Source of the DNA: Nemertoderma westbladi
Taxonomy: Eukaryota > Xenacoelomorpha > Nemertodermatida > Nemertodermatidae
Assembly: GCA_032718475.1 (NCBI GenBank)
Contig: JAUCBJ010008896.1
Location: forward strand, 186,001-250,000
Direction: 5' to 3'
DNA length: 64,000 nucleotides
The notes under the pieces are model-generated. The model saw only the letters and a program-made list of their open reading frames with translations, was not told the origin of the DNA and did not search any database. Below, in pieces: positions 9,533 through 20,659 of the stretch. Every line of letters starts with the position of its first letter. Positions within the stretch are counted from its first letter, which is position 1. The translations under genes were made by a program, and so were the position numbers.

Positions 9533-11764
9533 AGTTACTAGCCTATACCCCTAATTTGTAGACGAAAACCAATAAATTTGAGTTTGAAAGGAGAGATATA
9601 ATTGTGATGTCAAAGTTCTAAGAAATCTAACCCGTAAAATAAATTGTAATAAACATTCACTGTGGCCATGTTTAATATTCATTAACTTTTAAGTAAAAAT
9701 GAAACTGTTTAGTGGAGAGTTTTAATTTATGCTGAAATATGTATTTTTTGTTTGCTGATTTTTTATCAGTATAATTTATCCAGAAAGATAAGAGTAGAAA
9801 ATACGAAGCCGCATGAATAAGAAAGACGATGGAATTGTCATCTACTGACATATCCGATGGTGTATTGTATGTACAGTGCAGTACAATCTCCGGTAAATAT
9901 GATATATTCTGAGTATACAGCATATACTGTAGGCTATATAATATAAGCCCGGTTGATAGATACACTTCGCGGTGACAGCGTGGTGGTTTTGCGTTGCATT
10001 CGAACCCGCTTTGACAGCACTGTGACCGCCTCCATCATATTTGGCGACGGTTTATCTGTGATCTGTGAACAGGGCTTTAGGCTCCGGTTATGCACCGATA
10101 ACGTGACGGGGCCGCCCCCTAGTGAGATTACAACGCACAAATGTATCTAAAATATCTTACGGTATTGAATTTATAAAGCAGTTTATATTGTACAATATAA
10201 CACAAGTCTAGAATCGATTATTTATAAATTTTATTGACTTATTTATTGATAAGTGCAGTGCATCCACGGGAGGGTGCAGGAGGGGGGTGGTTTAGGGCTT
10301 CCCACCTCACTTCGTAACTCACGCAATATTATCACATCATTTAGATTCGGTATTTGAAAATCTCGCATCTAAGAAAGATTGAAGGTTCAGGTTTGTTACA
10401 AATACTCTAATTAGTAAACTAGGTAAAAATAAACACCTCCACTATTTTAATTCACTCAATGCCCCGGGATTTTAATTTTATGGTCGAAATTAAATTTTCG
10501 TCTGAAGATTTTCTTTATAAAATGACATCGCAATCACTTGTTAAACCTATATTTTAAAAATAGCTACAGTATTTTATGTTTAGAATATTAAAATTGGTAA
10601 TGAATTCATGAATGAAGGTTGTTTTACATATTGAAATATATATGAAAGGATGGTATTGTTTGTAAGCTGTAGGGATTTAATTCTTCTATGGAGACATTGA
10701 ACTATCCAATATTTGGTTATGACATAGGATTAACTGTACCAAAGAAAACATCAAACAACGAAAAACGGGCTTTTAATCCATCCGATAGTTGCCTAGCAAC
10801 TAGCACCTAAATCGTTTTTTACTTCCCCTCACTTTATAACCTAGGCAACAATTACGGATGGGTGGATAGAGTTGGTAAGTCATAGCCAATCCCAGTTTAA
10901 CATGAGATCCACTTGCTGCGCCCAAGTTATCCTTATTTAAGATGATTTATTTAGCGAACGTGCGGTCCTCTGGGGGAGAAGTCGAACTATAAATTGCGTC
11001 GTAAAATCAATTCCTCCTAACATGTATGTGCAGCTAAGGTAACCAACCAACCGATATCCCCTGTACCAGGACAAAGGAGCTGCCGACAGCGTGGGTGGTA
11101 ATGCAGATCGCCGCAGACGGCCGCATTGGATTGGATGCCGGACTGATCTGGAGATTCAAGGAATTTACCACATTCAATATCAAAGAAGTGGGTTGTATGC
11201 AGAAATGTTAGCCGGATGCTGTGACTGCGCTACCACCCACCAGGTCAAAGGAAACTTAACGCATTGCTAATGCGGCTTTATTAAAGTGGACAGACATACA
11301 GGATGCCCTATTAGTTAGTGTTAGCGAGAGGACTCGATATTATATGGTGTTCTAATAGCGGTTCCCTCGATCCATCATTGATCGATGTAGATTTATAGGC
11401 GTGCGTAGATGGAAGGACAAAAATAAATGCACACACTAATTGATTGTTGATTTTGTGGGGCGAGCCAGAACCATCGGCGAACGTTTATAATTATACTAAT
11501 ACGACCGCTTTCCATCACGTATGTAGGTGGGCAGAAGCCATAATATGTATCGGAAGCTAATAATTATTGACTCACACGCACAGGCGTACGTAGAGCGGAT
11601 CTGGTGTGATTGTAGCCATTTGCTGGTTATGGCTTACCTTACACTAGGGTATCGACGGGCCTTATGAATTATTAAACTAACTAACTTATTTACCACATGA
11701 AAACAATTTTTAATTTTTCCTATGCACTTGTTTTAGTTGGGAGGAGGCTGCTGGATGGATGGAT
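9533..11764. other. non-coding
   Basis: No gene recognised; the short frames at 9,672-10,150 look accidental. GTTGCCTAGCAAC, an RFX-like X-box, occurs at about 10,791. An imperfect inverted pair (GTGGGTGGTA near 11,090 and TACCACCCAC near 11,231) brackets about 130 bp and may mark a small degenerate element. Confidence 0.45.
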
Positions 11765-11786
11765 GGGGGGGGGGGGGGGGGGGGGG
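11765..11786. repeat. poly(G) tract, 22 bases
   Basis: Uninterrupted run of 22 G, directly after GGATGGATGGAT. Confidence 0.95.
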
Positions 11787-12228
11787 CAGTCCAGCAATAC
11801 TAATAGCCACCTCATTGGCTATTCCTCACCTCAATGACTTACAGTTCTGATGCACATGACCTTTTAGCAAGATGGAACTGCTCCAGATCAGAAATGTTAC
11901 TAAATGATATTTGTAATGAAATTATTCTTAGTTATTTATAAGGTGAGCCAGGCAGCGCAGCGCAGCCTTGGTGTAGTTTCCCCATCTTGCCAATTACCTT
12001 CAATGGCGCCACTCTACTACACCCCACACCCCAACCATTTTTATAAATATTCCCCATTATTTAGAAACCCCAATTAAAGCTGGATGAGCTGCACCTTGCT
12101 GCACCACAACCATTGGTTCTAGGACAGTTGCGCCAAAAATTTATCAGCGACTGCTGATTGGTTGTTGACTGGCAACGAGTAGAAGACATGGAGTTGCCGG
12201 TGTATTTACAGTAGAGACGGCATAAACC
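11787..12228. other. non-coding
   Basis: No coding signal or clear repeat seen. Confidence 0.45.
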
Positions 12229-12307
12229 ACAATTAAAACTGTCATGTAACCCTAACCCTAAGTCATGACTTAGGGTTAGTGTTACCGTTACATGATAGTT
12301 TTAGTTG
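12229..12307. repeat. inverted repeat with CCCTAA units
   Basis: AATTAAAACTGTCATGTAAC... pairs with ...GTTACATGATAGTTTTAGTT around the centre CCCTAAGTCATGACTTAGGG. The arms contain two CCCTAA units each, but this is far too short to be telomeric. It is likely a small foldback element. Confidence 0.75.
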
Positions 12308-14207
12308 GAGTTACGGCTGACCAACTAACCCTAACCAAAATAATAAACAAATATACCCATAATATACAATCTTTCCATAACCTTATAAATTTGGCCCAAA
12401 TGTGATCGGTCCAACTGTCCAATCACGCAACCATTTAATAAAAAAAATAGTACAATGGGAACGAGGGCACTACTTATTTTTGTGGCTAAATAAGCGAAAC
12501 ATAATAATATACAGACACATCATATATATAATGGAATGTAGGGCTTGATATTGTTTGATGATGGACGTGATATATTTAATTGTAATACAACACCAATTAA
12601 TGAGTTTAAAAAAAAATGATATCACTTACTAAACACATTAGGTCGCATTCCAATGCCCATAAAGACACATTAGTTACTATCCTTGTCTAAATTCAGGTAA
12701 AAGCTTACACAACCAACCCACAATTTTTATAAAAATATAAACGCATTTCTAATTTAATCTGAAAACATAGATGTTTCGCAGTAAACATCAAATTTTTTCA
12801 TGATGTAGAATAATTGTGTGAAATTAAACTTAAGACTGGGATTATACTTTCATTTTTTCAAATGGCAAAAGATTGATTCCCATAAATTAAAGGGGGGGGG
12901 GGGGGGGGGGGTATACCTCAATGATGACACTATTTCCGACAAGTTGTTGTAACTAACGAATCATAAATAATATGATTTGTACGGCTGCAGGTCCTACAAA
13001 GCATTACAAATAGAATATATGATGGGAAATAATAATAATATGCTGTTGTATGTGCGTTAATGAAAGCATGGAAAAAAAAATGGCACTAATATATATATAT
13101 ATATAAATAATACACATAGCAAAAAGCCAATATACTAGAAATAAAAAAAACAAACAATAGCTGAGCAGTGAAAACATTAGATACAGTAAGAGTAGCAAAA
13201 AAAATACACAAATTAAATGCCATAAACACCGCAATATTTTTCTTTTACAACTTTTTATACTTTATATACACTAACTTTATATACTAGTAATAGTAAGTAA
13301 CTAGTTATAATATAAGTATATACCAGACATTAACAATTAAAACAAATAATAAATAGCCTTCGCATTCATATCTGTCAATTGACTAGGAATATATATCATA
13401 GAACGGTACGGTATATATTTGTTGTGTATAATTATTGTAAAAATGTAGAAAGGAAACATACAAACCAGAACGACAATATATATACCGTAATACAATAAAA
13501 ACCAAAATAAACGTAATATTATAAAGTAGACAGAATGGAAAAACCATAGTTAAGTTAGAATTTTAACAAAATGTTAAACCTGATATATTGACATTAAATA
13601 GAGAGAAAGATGTTCACACATATATATTCACAACTAAGAAATAAAAACCACCAATTAGAAACACACCATGGTGCAAATATGTTGTTACTGATTACAACTA
13701 AGTCCAGTGAAATTTTTATTATTAAATGGAATTGCACGTTTTAAATCGCGATTATCTATAATCTAAATAACGGTTCAATACACAAAGCTAAACTTGTATG
13801 AGGTCATAAATTATACAACATGATGACAATAGAAAAAAAACATGACAATAATTTTGTTTATATCAGAAAAACTAAAAATGTTTATATCAGTATTTTACTG
13901 ACTACATCCATGGAACTATATCAGCTTCAACCTTAAATTATACATTAGTTTTTATGATGGGATAACCTAAAGATAAATAATTAATTACAGAACCTATAAA
14001 TAATATAATATATGTGGCACAATGCAGCAATGACACAGAGGTTTGCAAATGAAAATGGATGAAGTATTTATAAAATAATCACATAAAAAACATAATAATC
14101 GGACAAAGTAACAAAGCGTACGAAATGTGAGAAAAGTACCGGTACCAGACCTGTCAAATATTTCTGTTCCCATATGGCATAATTTCGTTTTGTTTTTAAA
14201 ATCAGTC
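12308..14207. other. non-coding, very AT-rich
   Basis: This interval contains a 20-base poly(G) run at 12,892-12,911, a short (AT)n run near 13,090-13,104 and another copy of the CCAAAATAATAAACAAA-type motif near 12,337. The open frames at 13,004 and 13,994 have random composition and no family signal. Confidence 0.5.
12892..12911. repeat. poly(G) tract, 20 bases
   Basis: Uninterrupted run of 20 G. Confidence 0.95.
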
Positions 14208-14349
14208 AAAATTTAATCTGTTGTGTTACAATTCAGTTCACCTCAGCAAGACAACCAAAACAATATCAAACAAGGGCGAAAATTTAATCTGTTGTGTTCC
14301 AATTCAGTTAATATCAGCAAGACAAACAAAACAATATCAAGCAAGGGCG
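14208..14349. repeat. 71-bp tandem duplication
   Basis: Two consecutive copies of a 71-bp unit begin AAAATTTAATCTGTTGTGTT and end CAAGGGCG. They differ at about eight positions. Confidence 0.9.
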
Positions 14350-15512
14350 AAAACTATTAAGTTAATAACAAAAAGTATCATCTGCTACACCTCACAAAAA
14401 ATATAATTCCTTTATTATCGAGATAAGAGTAGAGTAAAGGAATACCAAATGAAGATTATGCCTATTAAGCTATTATTATTAAGTTACCGGTAACTCTAAT
14501 CTAAATAAATGTTTCTCTTCATCAGGTATACTTGCTAAAGGAATGAATCCTCACAAAAATCAAATTTAAGAGTTATAGTTCATATCCGTACCGTTGGTAT
14601 TTTCGTATTGCAAAAATAAGACTATAAGTATGAAATACCCTATGTTATTGAGATATTGTTTATTGTTTTGGTTAGAAAAGCCCACCACTGTAACCTGCTT
14701 CTTTCCGTTAATTAAGTAATGGAGATTAGTTTATTGTTTTGGTTAGAAAACACCACCACTGTAACACCACCGGTACGCATATGAACGATAACCAATTTAA
14801 GGATGAAAAGTACTTATTTATTACTCGAAAAATATTCAAGCATGGCATGGTTGGATGGATGGAATAACGACAGATACATGACGTATAATGAAATTATGGT
14901 CTTATATAAATTATTAAAAACGGACAAACCAAAGCATAATCAGCAGCTCATTCCACTACTTGTTAATAAAAATATCAAGATACTTAAGCCCAGCAGACAG
15001 GGTATATAATACCCGGGGAATATCAAATTATTAACTGCAAACTACTACTTAGTGCGTACCGGTAATATCAAAAGTGAATGTAAAAAGGGATTAACAATTT
15101 GTGAGTCATGCAGAGTCTTCCGAATAATTAAACAAGTTTAAAAAACAGTTCATAAAGCAAATTACATAGGTCAACTAATGAAAATTTTGTTAATTTCAAT
15201 TTTGGCCCTTGGCAACTACGCATAAGCTATTATCTGATTATTGGTTGATAACTTATATAAAAACAAATGAAGTGGAGGGAATCCAAACACATAAAAACTG
15301 TCCAAATAACTAGTGAGAAAGATACGACGACAGTACAGATAGGCCTAATACTGTAATAATCCAGATACATATACACCAGTATAATATTAGGCCTATATAT
15401 TATATAGAACAATAGAAGTAGGCCTACTGGATATGAATAGACACAATACAGCAATATAAGATACCGGTATATAACGGTACTGCTAGATATTAAGAGCTGT
15501 AACATTCTCCCA
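14350..15512. other. non-coding with a duplicated repeat fragment
   Basis: The dispersed repeat TTTATTGTTTTGGTTAGAAAA plus CCACCACTGTAAC occurs twice in direct orientation, at 14,656-14,693 and 14,728-14,765. No gene recognised. Several TAGGCCTA palindromes lie at 15,340-15,425. Confidence 0.5.
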
Positions 15513-16073
15513 TCATACATCAGCGCCGTGAGTAAATTCCAATGTGGGTGGTGGGACTTCTACGTTGGTCATCGGAGGTTCATTTCCCTCGCGAAGTTGT
15601 CGGAAACAGATGAAAGCATCAGCCGCGAAAATGCTAACCGCAACGAGGCAGAAGACCCCGCCGGCAAGAACTCCCTCCAAACACTGAGAAACTCCTTCAG
15701 AGCCAAAGACCCAAGTACCGCCACCAACTGCAATGCCCACATTAGTTGTCGCCGCCACAATAACAGCTGTAATCCCAGCCGTTAGATGTAGCAAAGCCTC
15801 AACTAAATTAAACGTGATACCAAATATAGGCCAAGATAAGACTAAAGATTCCTTAATACGGAAGGCGAACGCTACGTACTGCAAGAAGACTGCGATACCT
15901 GAGGTAATGACGACGAATAGGAGCCACGTATAGGCGCCGCTGGCGACTTGGCTGGCGCACGCTGATCGCACAATCGTGCAGATAAAGATAATAAAATCGA
16001 TCGCCAATTCAGCGATTTTCATCCAACCTCCGATGGAACGAATAAAATTGTTGTCAGGCTTTCTTCTCACCAT
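15513..16073 (-). CDS. four-pass membrane protein, MARVEL/CKLF-like, paralogue of the 8,963 gene
   Basis: A 186-codon intronless frame starting ATGGTGAGAAG at 16,073. Its four hydrophobic segments sit at about residues 21-40, 49-73, 78-108 and 130-155, in the same positions as in the gene at 8,963-9,532. The shared blocks are RSACAS-ASGAYTW, FLQY-AF-R, HLTAG--A- and SQCL-GV-AGGVFCLVA. Identity is moderate, with different N- and C-termini, so the duplication is not recent. Both genes lie on the minus strand 6 kb apart with no other gene between, consistent with a tandem pair. A role in membrane organisation is inferred from the MARVEL family only. The plus-strand frames here are shadows. Confidence 0.7.
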   Translation of the reverse strand: MVRRKPDNNFIRSIGGWMKIAELAIDFIIFICTIVRSACASQVASGAYTWLLFVVITSGIAVFLQYVAFAFRIKESLVLSWPIFGITFNLVEALLHLTAGITAVIVAATTNVGIAVGGGTWVFGSEGVSQCLEGVLAGGVFCLVAVSIFAADAFICFRQLREGNEPPMTNVEVPPPTLEFTHGADV

Positions 16074-16407
16074 CGTGAATCACAAGAAACTATCAACTAC
16101 GCCGCACACTTACTTACAAGAAAAACAACAACTGCAAGGCAGGCAGGCACCAGGCAGTGCACAGCTACAGACAGACAGAGCTAGATATATTACAGTATTA
16201 CAGTATTAGCCTATGTCAGTATGTTCTGATGTTATATCTGTATATAAATACACACAATACAGCAATACACTTCAGCACTTACAGCAGTACAGGTTTGTGC
16301 TGATGTGCGTAGCAGCGTAGGGCCTACCATACCTGCATACAGCAGTTAGGGTATAACTTTTCGCCGTATCCGTATCCGTATGCATTTAAAAAAAGTGTCT
16401 CCGTTCA
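16074..16407. other. upstream region of the MARVEL-like gene
   Basis: Non-coding; would hold the promoter of the minus-strand gene. No convincing TATA box or factor site seen. Confidence 0.35.
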
Positions 16408-16587
16408 GCTGCAGGCCATTTATTCTATTAAATAAATACACAATGTTCTAGAACATTTTGTTTATCTCATAAGTAGCTTGGCAACAATGCAATGCCTACA
16501 TGATAATACTATTTTATAGATATTCCCACATAATCAAAATGTTCTAGAACATTGTGTATTTATTTAATAGAATAAATGGCCTGCAGC
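16408..16587. repeat. perfect 53-bp inverted repeat with 74-bp loop
   Basis: The left arm 16,408-16,460 (GCTGCAGGCC...CATTTTG) is exactly complementary to the right arm 16,535-16,587 (CAAAATG...GGCCTGCAGC). The loop carries the GGCAACAA segment of the dispersed repeat also seen at 8.2 kb. The perfect match suggests recent formation or gene conversion. Confidence 0.92.
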
Positions 16588-18731
16588 GGAAGAAAATACA
16601 TGCAAAATTCGAATGTCCATATCTCCGCTATTTCACAACCAAATTCAAATATTTTTACAGTCTTATCCGAAGGCTAGCCAATGGTAGTGTTGAATGGGTG
16701 AGTATACGAGCTCTCATGGCTAGTAGACTGATTGCATTAAACAAGTGTCCTGGGGTACGTCCAATAGGGATCGGGGAATCACTAAGACGGGTTATGGGGA
16801 AGTGTATGGCTGATGCAACAGGTGGTGACGTGCAAGAACTCTGTGGTGTCGACCAACTGTGTAGTGGGTTGTCTGCTGGAATAGAGTCGGCAATACATGT
16901 TATTAGAGACCTCTGGGATGAACACACTGGTCAGGGATGGGGAGTGTTATTAGTCGATGCGAAGAATGCTTTCAATTCCATCAATAGAATCACAGCTCTG
17001 TGGAATATTCGAATTTTCTGGCCTCGATGTGCTCGATTCATTTTTAATACCTACCGAGGTTACTCAATCCTGGTTCTCCATGGGCCTTCCGGAACTCTCC
17101 ATTTACTCAGCAGAGAAGGGTTCACACAGGGAGACCCACTGTCAATGCTGGGATATGCTGTCGCTGTCTACCCCCTTATCCTCGAACTGAAATCTGACGA
17201 ATATAATCAGGTATGGTTTGCAGATGATTCAGAGAACGTGGGCGAATTGATAAAGCTTCAAGAGTGGTTCATTCGCCTCATAAAGCGTGGACCATCCTAT
17301 GGGTATTTCCCAGAGCCTGATAAATGCACCCTTGTGGTTGATAGTGGTGATGAGACAACTGCACGCCATTTATTCAGTGGACTCGGCATCAATGTGGACG
17401 GGAGTGGTGTGGTAAATGGTACCAGGACCCTGGGTGGATTCGTCGGTGATAACAGTCTCCTAAATCAGTATATATCTTTAAAGGTTTACAAGTGGGAGAC
17501 TGACATAGAACGCCTTGCAGAGATTGCCGTCAACCAACCACAAGCCGCCTACTCAGCCATAACACGCTCACTGCAATTTCAATGGGGATTTCTCCAGCGA
17601 GTGATGCCATCTAGCACAAAGGAACTGTATACACCAATAGAGAAGGCCTTGCGTGACAAGTTACTTCCAGCGATTATGGGTGGTTCAGTTTCCAATGTGG
17701 AACGGAAGCTGCTTTCCTTACCAGTAGGCAAAGGTGGCTTGGGAATCCCTGATCCGACTCAGACAGCAACTACCTCACTAGAGACTTCTCGATCCGCAAC
17801 GCAAGTGGCATGTGAAGCAATCAAAAGTCGTTCAGAAATTAACTTTTATGAACATGGACGCTCCGTGAGGGAGGCACGGCAATCCCACTCCAAGCAGGCA
17901 TGTGAACATGCCGACAACATCCTTGATTCGGTGCAGAATGAATTACCCCCATCTCGTCGACGAGCAGTTGGAAGGGCCTCATCATCGACTTCGAGTTGGC
18001 TGACAGCACTTCCGCTCAAGTTACAAAACTTCGATCTGGCAGCCAATGAGTTTAGGGATGGACTCAGTCTTCGCTATGGACGTCCTCTAGTGGGTGCACC
18101 CACCAACTGTGATGGCTGCGGTTCAGCATTCACTCTCTCGCACGCCTTGGATTGCAAGAAGGGCGGTTTAGTAACATTGCGTCACAACGAGGTGCGAGAT
18201 GCCCAGGGTGAGCTCTTTAGCCTGGTATTCTCGGAGGCATCAGTAGAGAGAGAGCCCATCATCCGCGAGGCAGATGAGCAACACAACATGGAAGGACTGC
18301 GAGGTGACTTATCTGTACGGGGATTCTGGCAGCAGCAGAGGAGGGCGTTGTTTGATATTCGAGTTGTTGACTCTGACGCCCCCTCTTATGCTACCAGATC
18401 AGTACAGTCGCTATTGAGCAGTGCGGAAAGAGAGAAGAAAAACAAATATCTGGATGCTTGCGCCCAACGTCAGGCTGACTTCTCCCCTTTGGTTACCACA
18501 GTAGATGGCGTTCTGGGTACAGAGTACTCCATGGTCCTCCGCCGCCTGGCTGAGTTCCTCAGTACCAAGTGGGATAAACCCTACTCCCAGGTAATGTGCT
18601 GGGTCCGCACCAGACTGTCGTTTGCGACACTGAGGGCCACCTGTGCCTGTTTTAGATCATCCAGGTCACGTTGGCGGTGCTCAGGTGTAACGGATGGAGC
18701 TGCACTACCTCGATTTACACTCGAGAACTAG
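16554..18731 (+). CDS. reverse transcriptase with CCHC finger and restriction-like endonuclease (truncated)
   Basis: The open frame is 725 codons. The first ~35 derive from the host repeat, so the element's own protein starts mid-domain at about 16,660. Visible parts in order: RT motif region NKCPGVRPIGIGESLRRVMG (about residues 63-82), motif A VDAKNAF, motif B EGFTQGDPLS, and the catalytic WFADD (about residue 219-223). A CCHC finger C-x2-C-x8-H-x4-C lies near residue 519, followed directly by LRHNEVRD, then RGDL and FDIRVVD near 584-605. CCHC plus RHN plus a D...D-x-R arrangement matches the restriction-like endonuclease of R2/NeSL-type elements, not the AP endonuclease of other LINEs. The frame is intact to its stop, so the insertion is fairly young. 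The N-terminal DNA-binding domain is missing, so it cannot mobilise itself. Confidence 0.85.
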   Translation: MYLFNRINGLQRKKIHAKFECPYLRYFTTKFKYFYSLIRRLANGSVEWVSIRALMASRLIALNKCPGVRPIGIGESLRRVMGKCMADATGGDVQELCGVDQLCSGLSAGIESAIHVIRDLWDEHTGQGWGVLLVDAKNAFNSINRITALWNIRIFWPRCARFIFNTYRGYSILVLHGPSGTLHLLSREGFTQGDPLSMLGYAVAVYPLILELKSDEYNQVWFADDSENVGELIKLQEWFIRLIKRGPSYGYFPEPDKCTLVVDSGDETTARHLFSGLGINVDGSGVVNGTRTLGGFVGDNSLLNQYISLKVYKWETDIERLAEIAVNQPQAAYSAITRSLQFQWGFLQRVMPSSTKELYTPIEKALRDKLLPAIMGGSVSNVERKLLSLPVGKGGLGIPDPTQTATTSLETSRSATQVACEAIKSRSEINFYEHGRSVREARQSHSKQACEHADNILDSVQNELPPSRRRAVGRASSSTSSWLTALPLKLQNFDLAANEFRDGLSLRYGRPLVGAPTNCDGCGSAFTLSHALDCKKGGLVTLRHNEVRDAQGELFSLVFSEASVEREPIIREADEQHNMEGLRGDLSVRGFWQQQRRALFDIRVVDSDAPSYATRSVQSLLSSAEREKKNKYLDACAQRQADFSPLVTTVDGVLGTEYSMVLRRLAEFLSTKWDKPYSQVMCWVRTRLSFATLRATCACFRSSRSRWRCSGVTDGAALPRFTLEN

Positions 18732-18947
18732 ACACTTCCTGCTGCTGGTATTGAATAGTTTGCATTTTCAGGTTGTACAGTTTGCTGGGTTATCAACACT
18801 ATTTTACAATAGCTATATATGTTTGTCTTCTGTCTTTCCTCCACTTTTTGGCCATATTTCATTAATATTCTGTGCAGGTTATTGTTATTGTTATTTACAA
18901 TGAATTGTTATTGATAAATATATAGAACCAATAAAATCTGAAAAAAA
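16660..18947 (+). mobile_element. 5'-truncated R2-type non-LTR retrotransposon with target duplication
   Basis: The 13-bp sequence AAATATTTTTACA lies at 16,647-16,659 and again at 18,948-18,960, directly after a poly(A) tail. Outside the two copies, the older repeat family continues (left ACAACCAAATTC, right TTTGGAATCCTTGCACGG), as in the uninterrupted copy at 8,355-8,380. So the boundaries are firm: a 2.29-kb insertion by target-primed reverse transcription, cut short at its 5' end within the reverse transcriptase. Confidence 0.9.
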
Positions 18948-18960
18948 AAATATTTTTACA

Positions 18961-19110
18961 TATTTGGAATCCTTGCACGGTCAGCTTTCTACTAGTAAGT
19001 ACCAACAAATCACTAAATGTTTGAAGAATAACTGCGGTGTAACTGGTGCAATATCGACGGAGACACTTTTTTTAAACGCTTGTAGCTTAAGAATGAAAGC
19101 AAAAAAAAAA
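18961..19110. repeat. dispersed repeat, copy 2, right part
   Basis: Continues the host repeat after the retrotransposon insertion: TTTGGAATCCTTGCACGG, CAGCTTTC, TTGAAGAATAACTGC, ATATCGACGGA, as in 8,363-8,530 but without the palindrome seen there. Confidence 0.7.
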
Positions 19111-20324
19111 ATTCTGGCTCACCCACGGAGGAGGAGGGAGGTGAAACTATCTCTGTTTCAAATTTCCTGCAATATTATTAAGATTTGTAGAAAAATTTGG
19201 GGGAAGCCATGTACCTGAATAACGACACTATATTCCAGGACATGGTGTATGTACTGTATATGATCTTCCAAATACAAACAGTGCTAGACAAAAAGTTTTT
19301 AAACAGATGATAACTGATGGATGACCTTGGGGGTGGTGGCCGGGTGGGGGGGTTCTGGATCACTAACGAGCTTATGTGACTAGGGGGTGGGGGGGTGCCA
19401 AAACGGTGATAAAAAAAACAGACAAAAACGGTAATATTGTGATGGCGGTGATATTTGAATGACTCCTAAATGATAAAATTGGTTTTTGATCAAATTCTAG
19501 GAGGCCTAACACTGTAGGCCTAACTATAAACACCTAATCTTATCAACATTTTTCATTTTCATATATCATCAGAAATGAGAAGGGAAAGTTATTTTCTTTT
19601 AGGACAGCTACATATTTTTCCCTTTCATACAGTATGGTATAGCTTTAATGGTTTGGTGTTTGGAAAAGCGGAAAGACCAATGTGGCACGATGGAATCACT
19701 GATTTTGACATTCTGCAGCTGTGAAGTTTTCATAACAATTGACGTCAAATTGGTGGGCGCGTTATTAGGTTATCCGGCGTAATTTTTGGATGGATTCCAT
19801 ATTGGCTTAGAGGCCGTCCAGAATTCCCACTGTTAAAGTTTCCAACAGAGTGCGGTTGGAATGTTTATTTATCCGCATTTGTTTACGCCTAACAAATCGC
19901 CGTTAAACTGAACTAATGAATTCGAATTCCCACTTGAACACTCATTCTTCAACTTATCGGATTATGCAACAAAACTTCAGATTTTATTTTACACTTATCG
20001 GGGTCCCTTCCTCAAAGAAAGTACAATCAGTGCAAACTGAAAAACAACTGTGTTAGAGATAGTTGGACTAATTCTGTAATTGCTAATAGCATCTGTACTG
20101 CCTGACTGCCAGTGAGAGCCCAATATTTAGAATGCTGGGATGAAATTGGCTGTGAGTGGCTGGTTTGTACATCAACCATCTACACCGATAGACAAGAAAT
20201 TAAGGGAGTCCAAGAATTCAAGATACTTTATTGAGGTGAAGCGAATGAGCTAAAATCGCATTCTGCTCTATATCAATATCTAATCGTATGTATTTTTACT
20301 CCAATGGGGGAGAGTGCGAGACCT
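19111..20324. other. non-coding
   Basis: No gene recognised. G-rich stretch near 19,330-19,400 and a TAGGCCTA pair near 19,500-19,525. Confidence 0.45.
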
Positions 20325-20655
20325 CTATCTTCTCCCCTTAGCGCTTAGCATAGCATCCATAGAAGATAACACTGATCTGCTCAGATGCTCAGATCTGCCA
20401 CTGAATCTAAATCTGTGTTCATGGAGGGTGGTTGATACAGGTGGTATAGTACCATAGAGCACGGCATTTGTCATGTGTTGTCTCCAGCTGATGTTTAGGG
20501 CTGCCCTTAGTAGTCTTGTGTAGCAACCATAAATTCGATGTTCAAGTGATTTAGTCAGTGTCCAGGTCTCACCCCCGTATAAAAATACACTTTCCACTGT
20601 GGCTCGAAAGAACTTAGTCTTCAGGTTTCCTGGAGAGATCTGATTTCCAGATGAT
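20325..20655 (-). pseudogene. LINE C-terminal fragment
   Basis: Minus-strand residues include FFRATVESVFLYGGETWTLT, then GCYTRLLRAALNISW and HMTNAVLYG, the region after the RT domain in RTE/I-like LINEs. A frameshift sits near 20,630. The fragment abuts a same-family fragment in the opposite orientation at about 20,655, forming a head-to-head junction. Confidence 0.75.
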
Positions 20656-20659
20656 TCCT

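Noticed and set aside
12229-12307. Interstitial telomere repeat
   Set aside because: Only two CCCTAA units in each arm; explained by a small inverted repeat.
13004-13234. Small hydrophobic protein on the minus strand
   Set aside because: Leu/Phe/Ile/Tyr composition is what AT-rich non-coding DNA and an (AT)n run give; no start context or homology.
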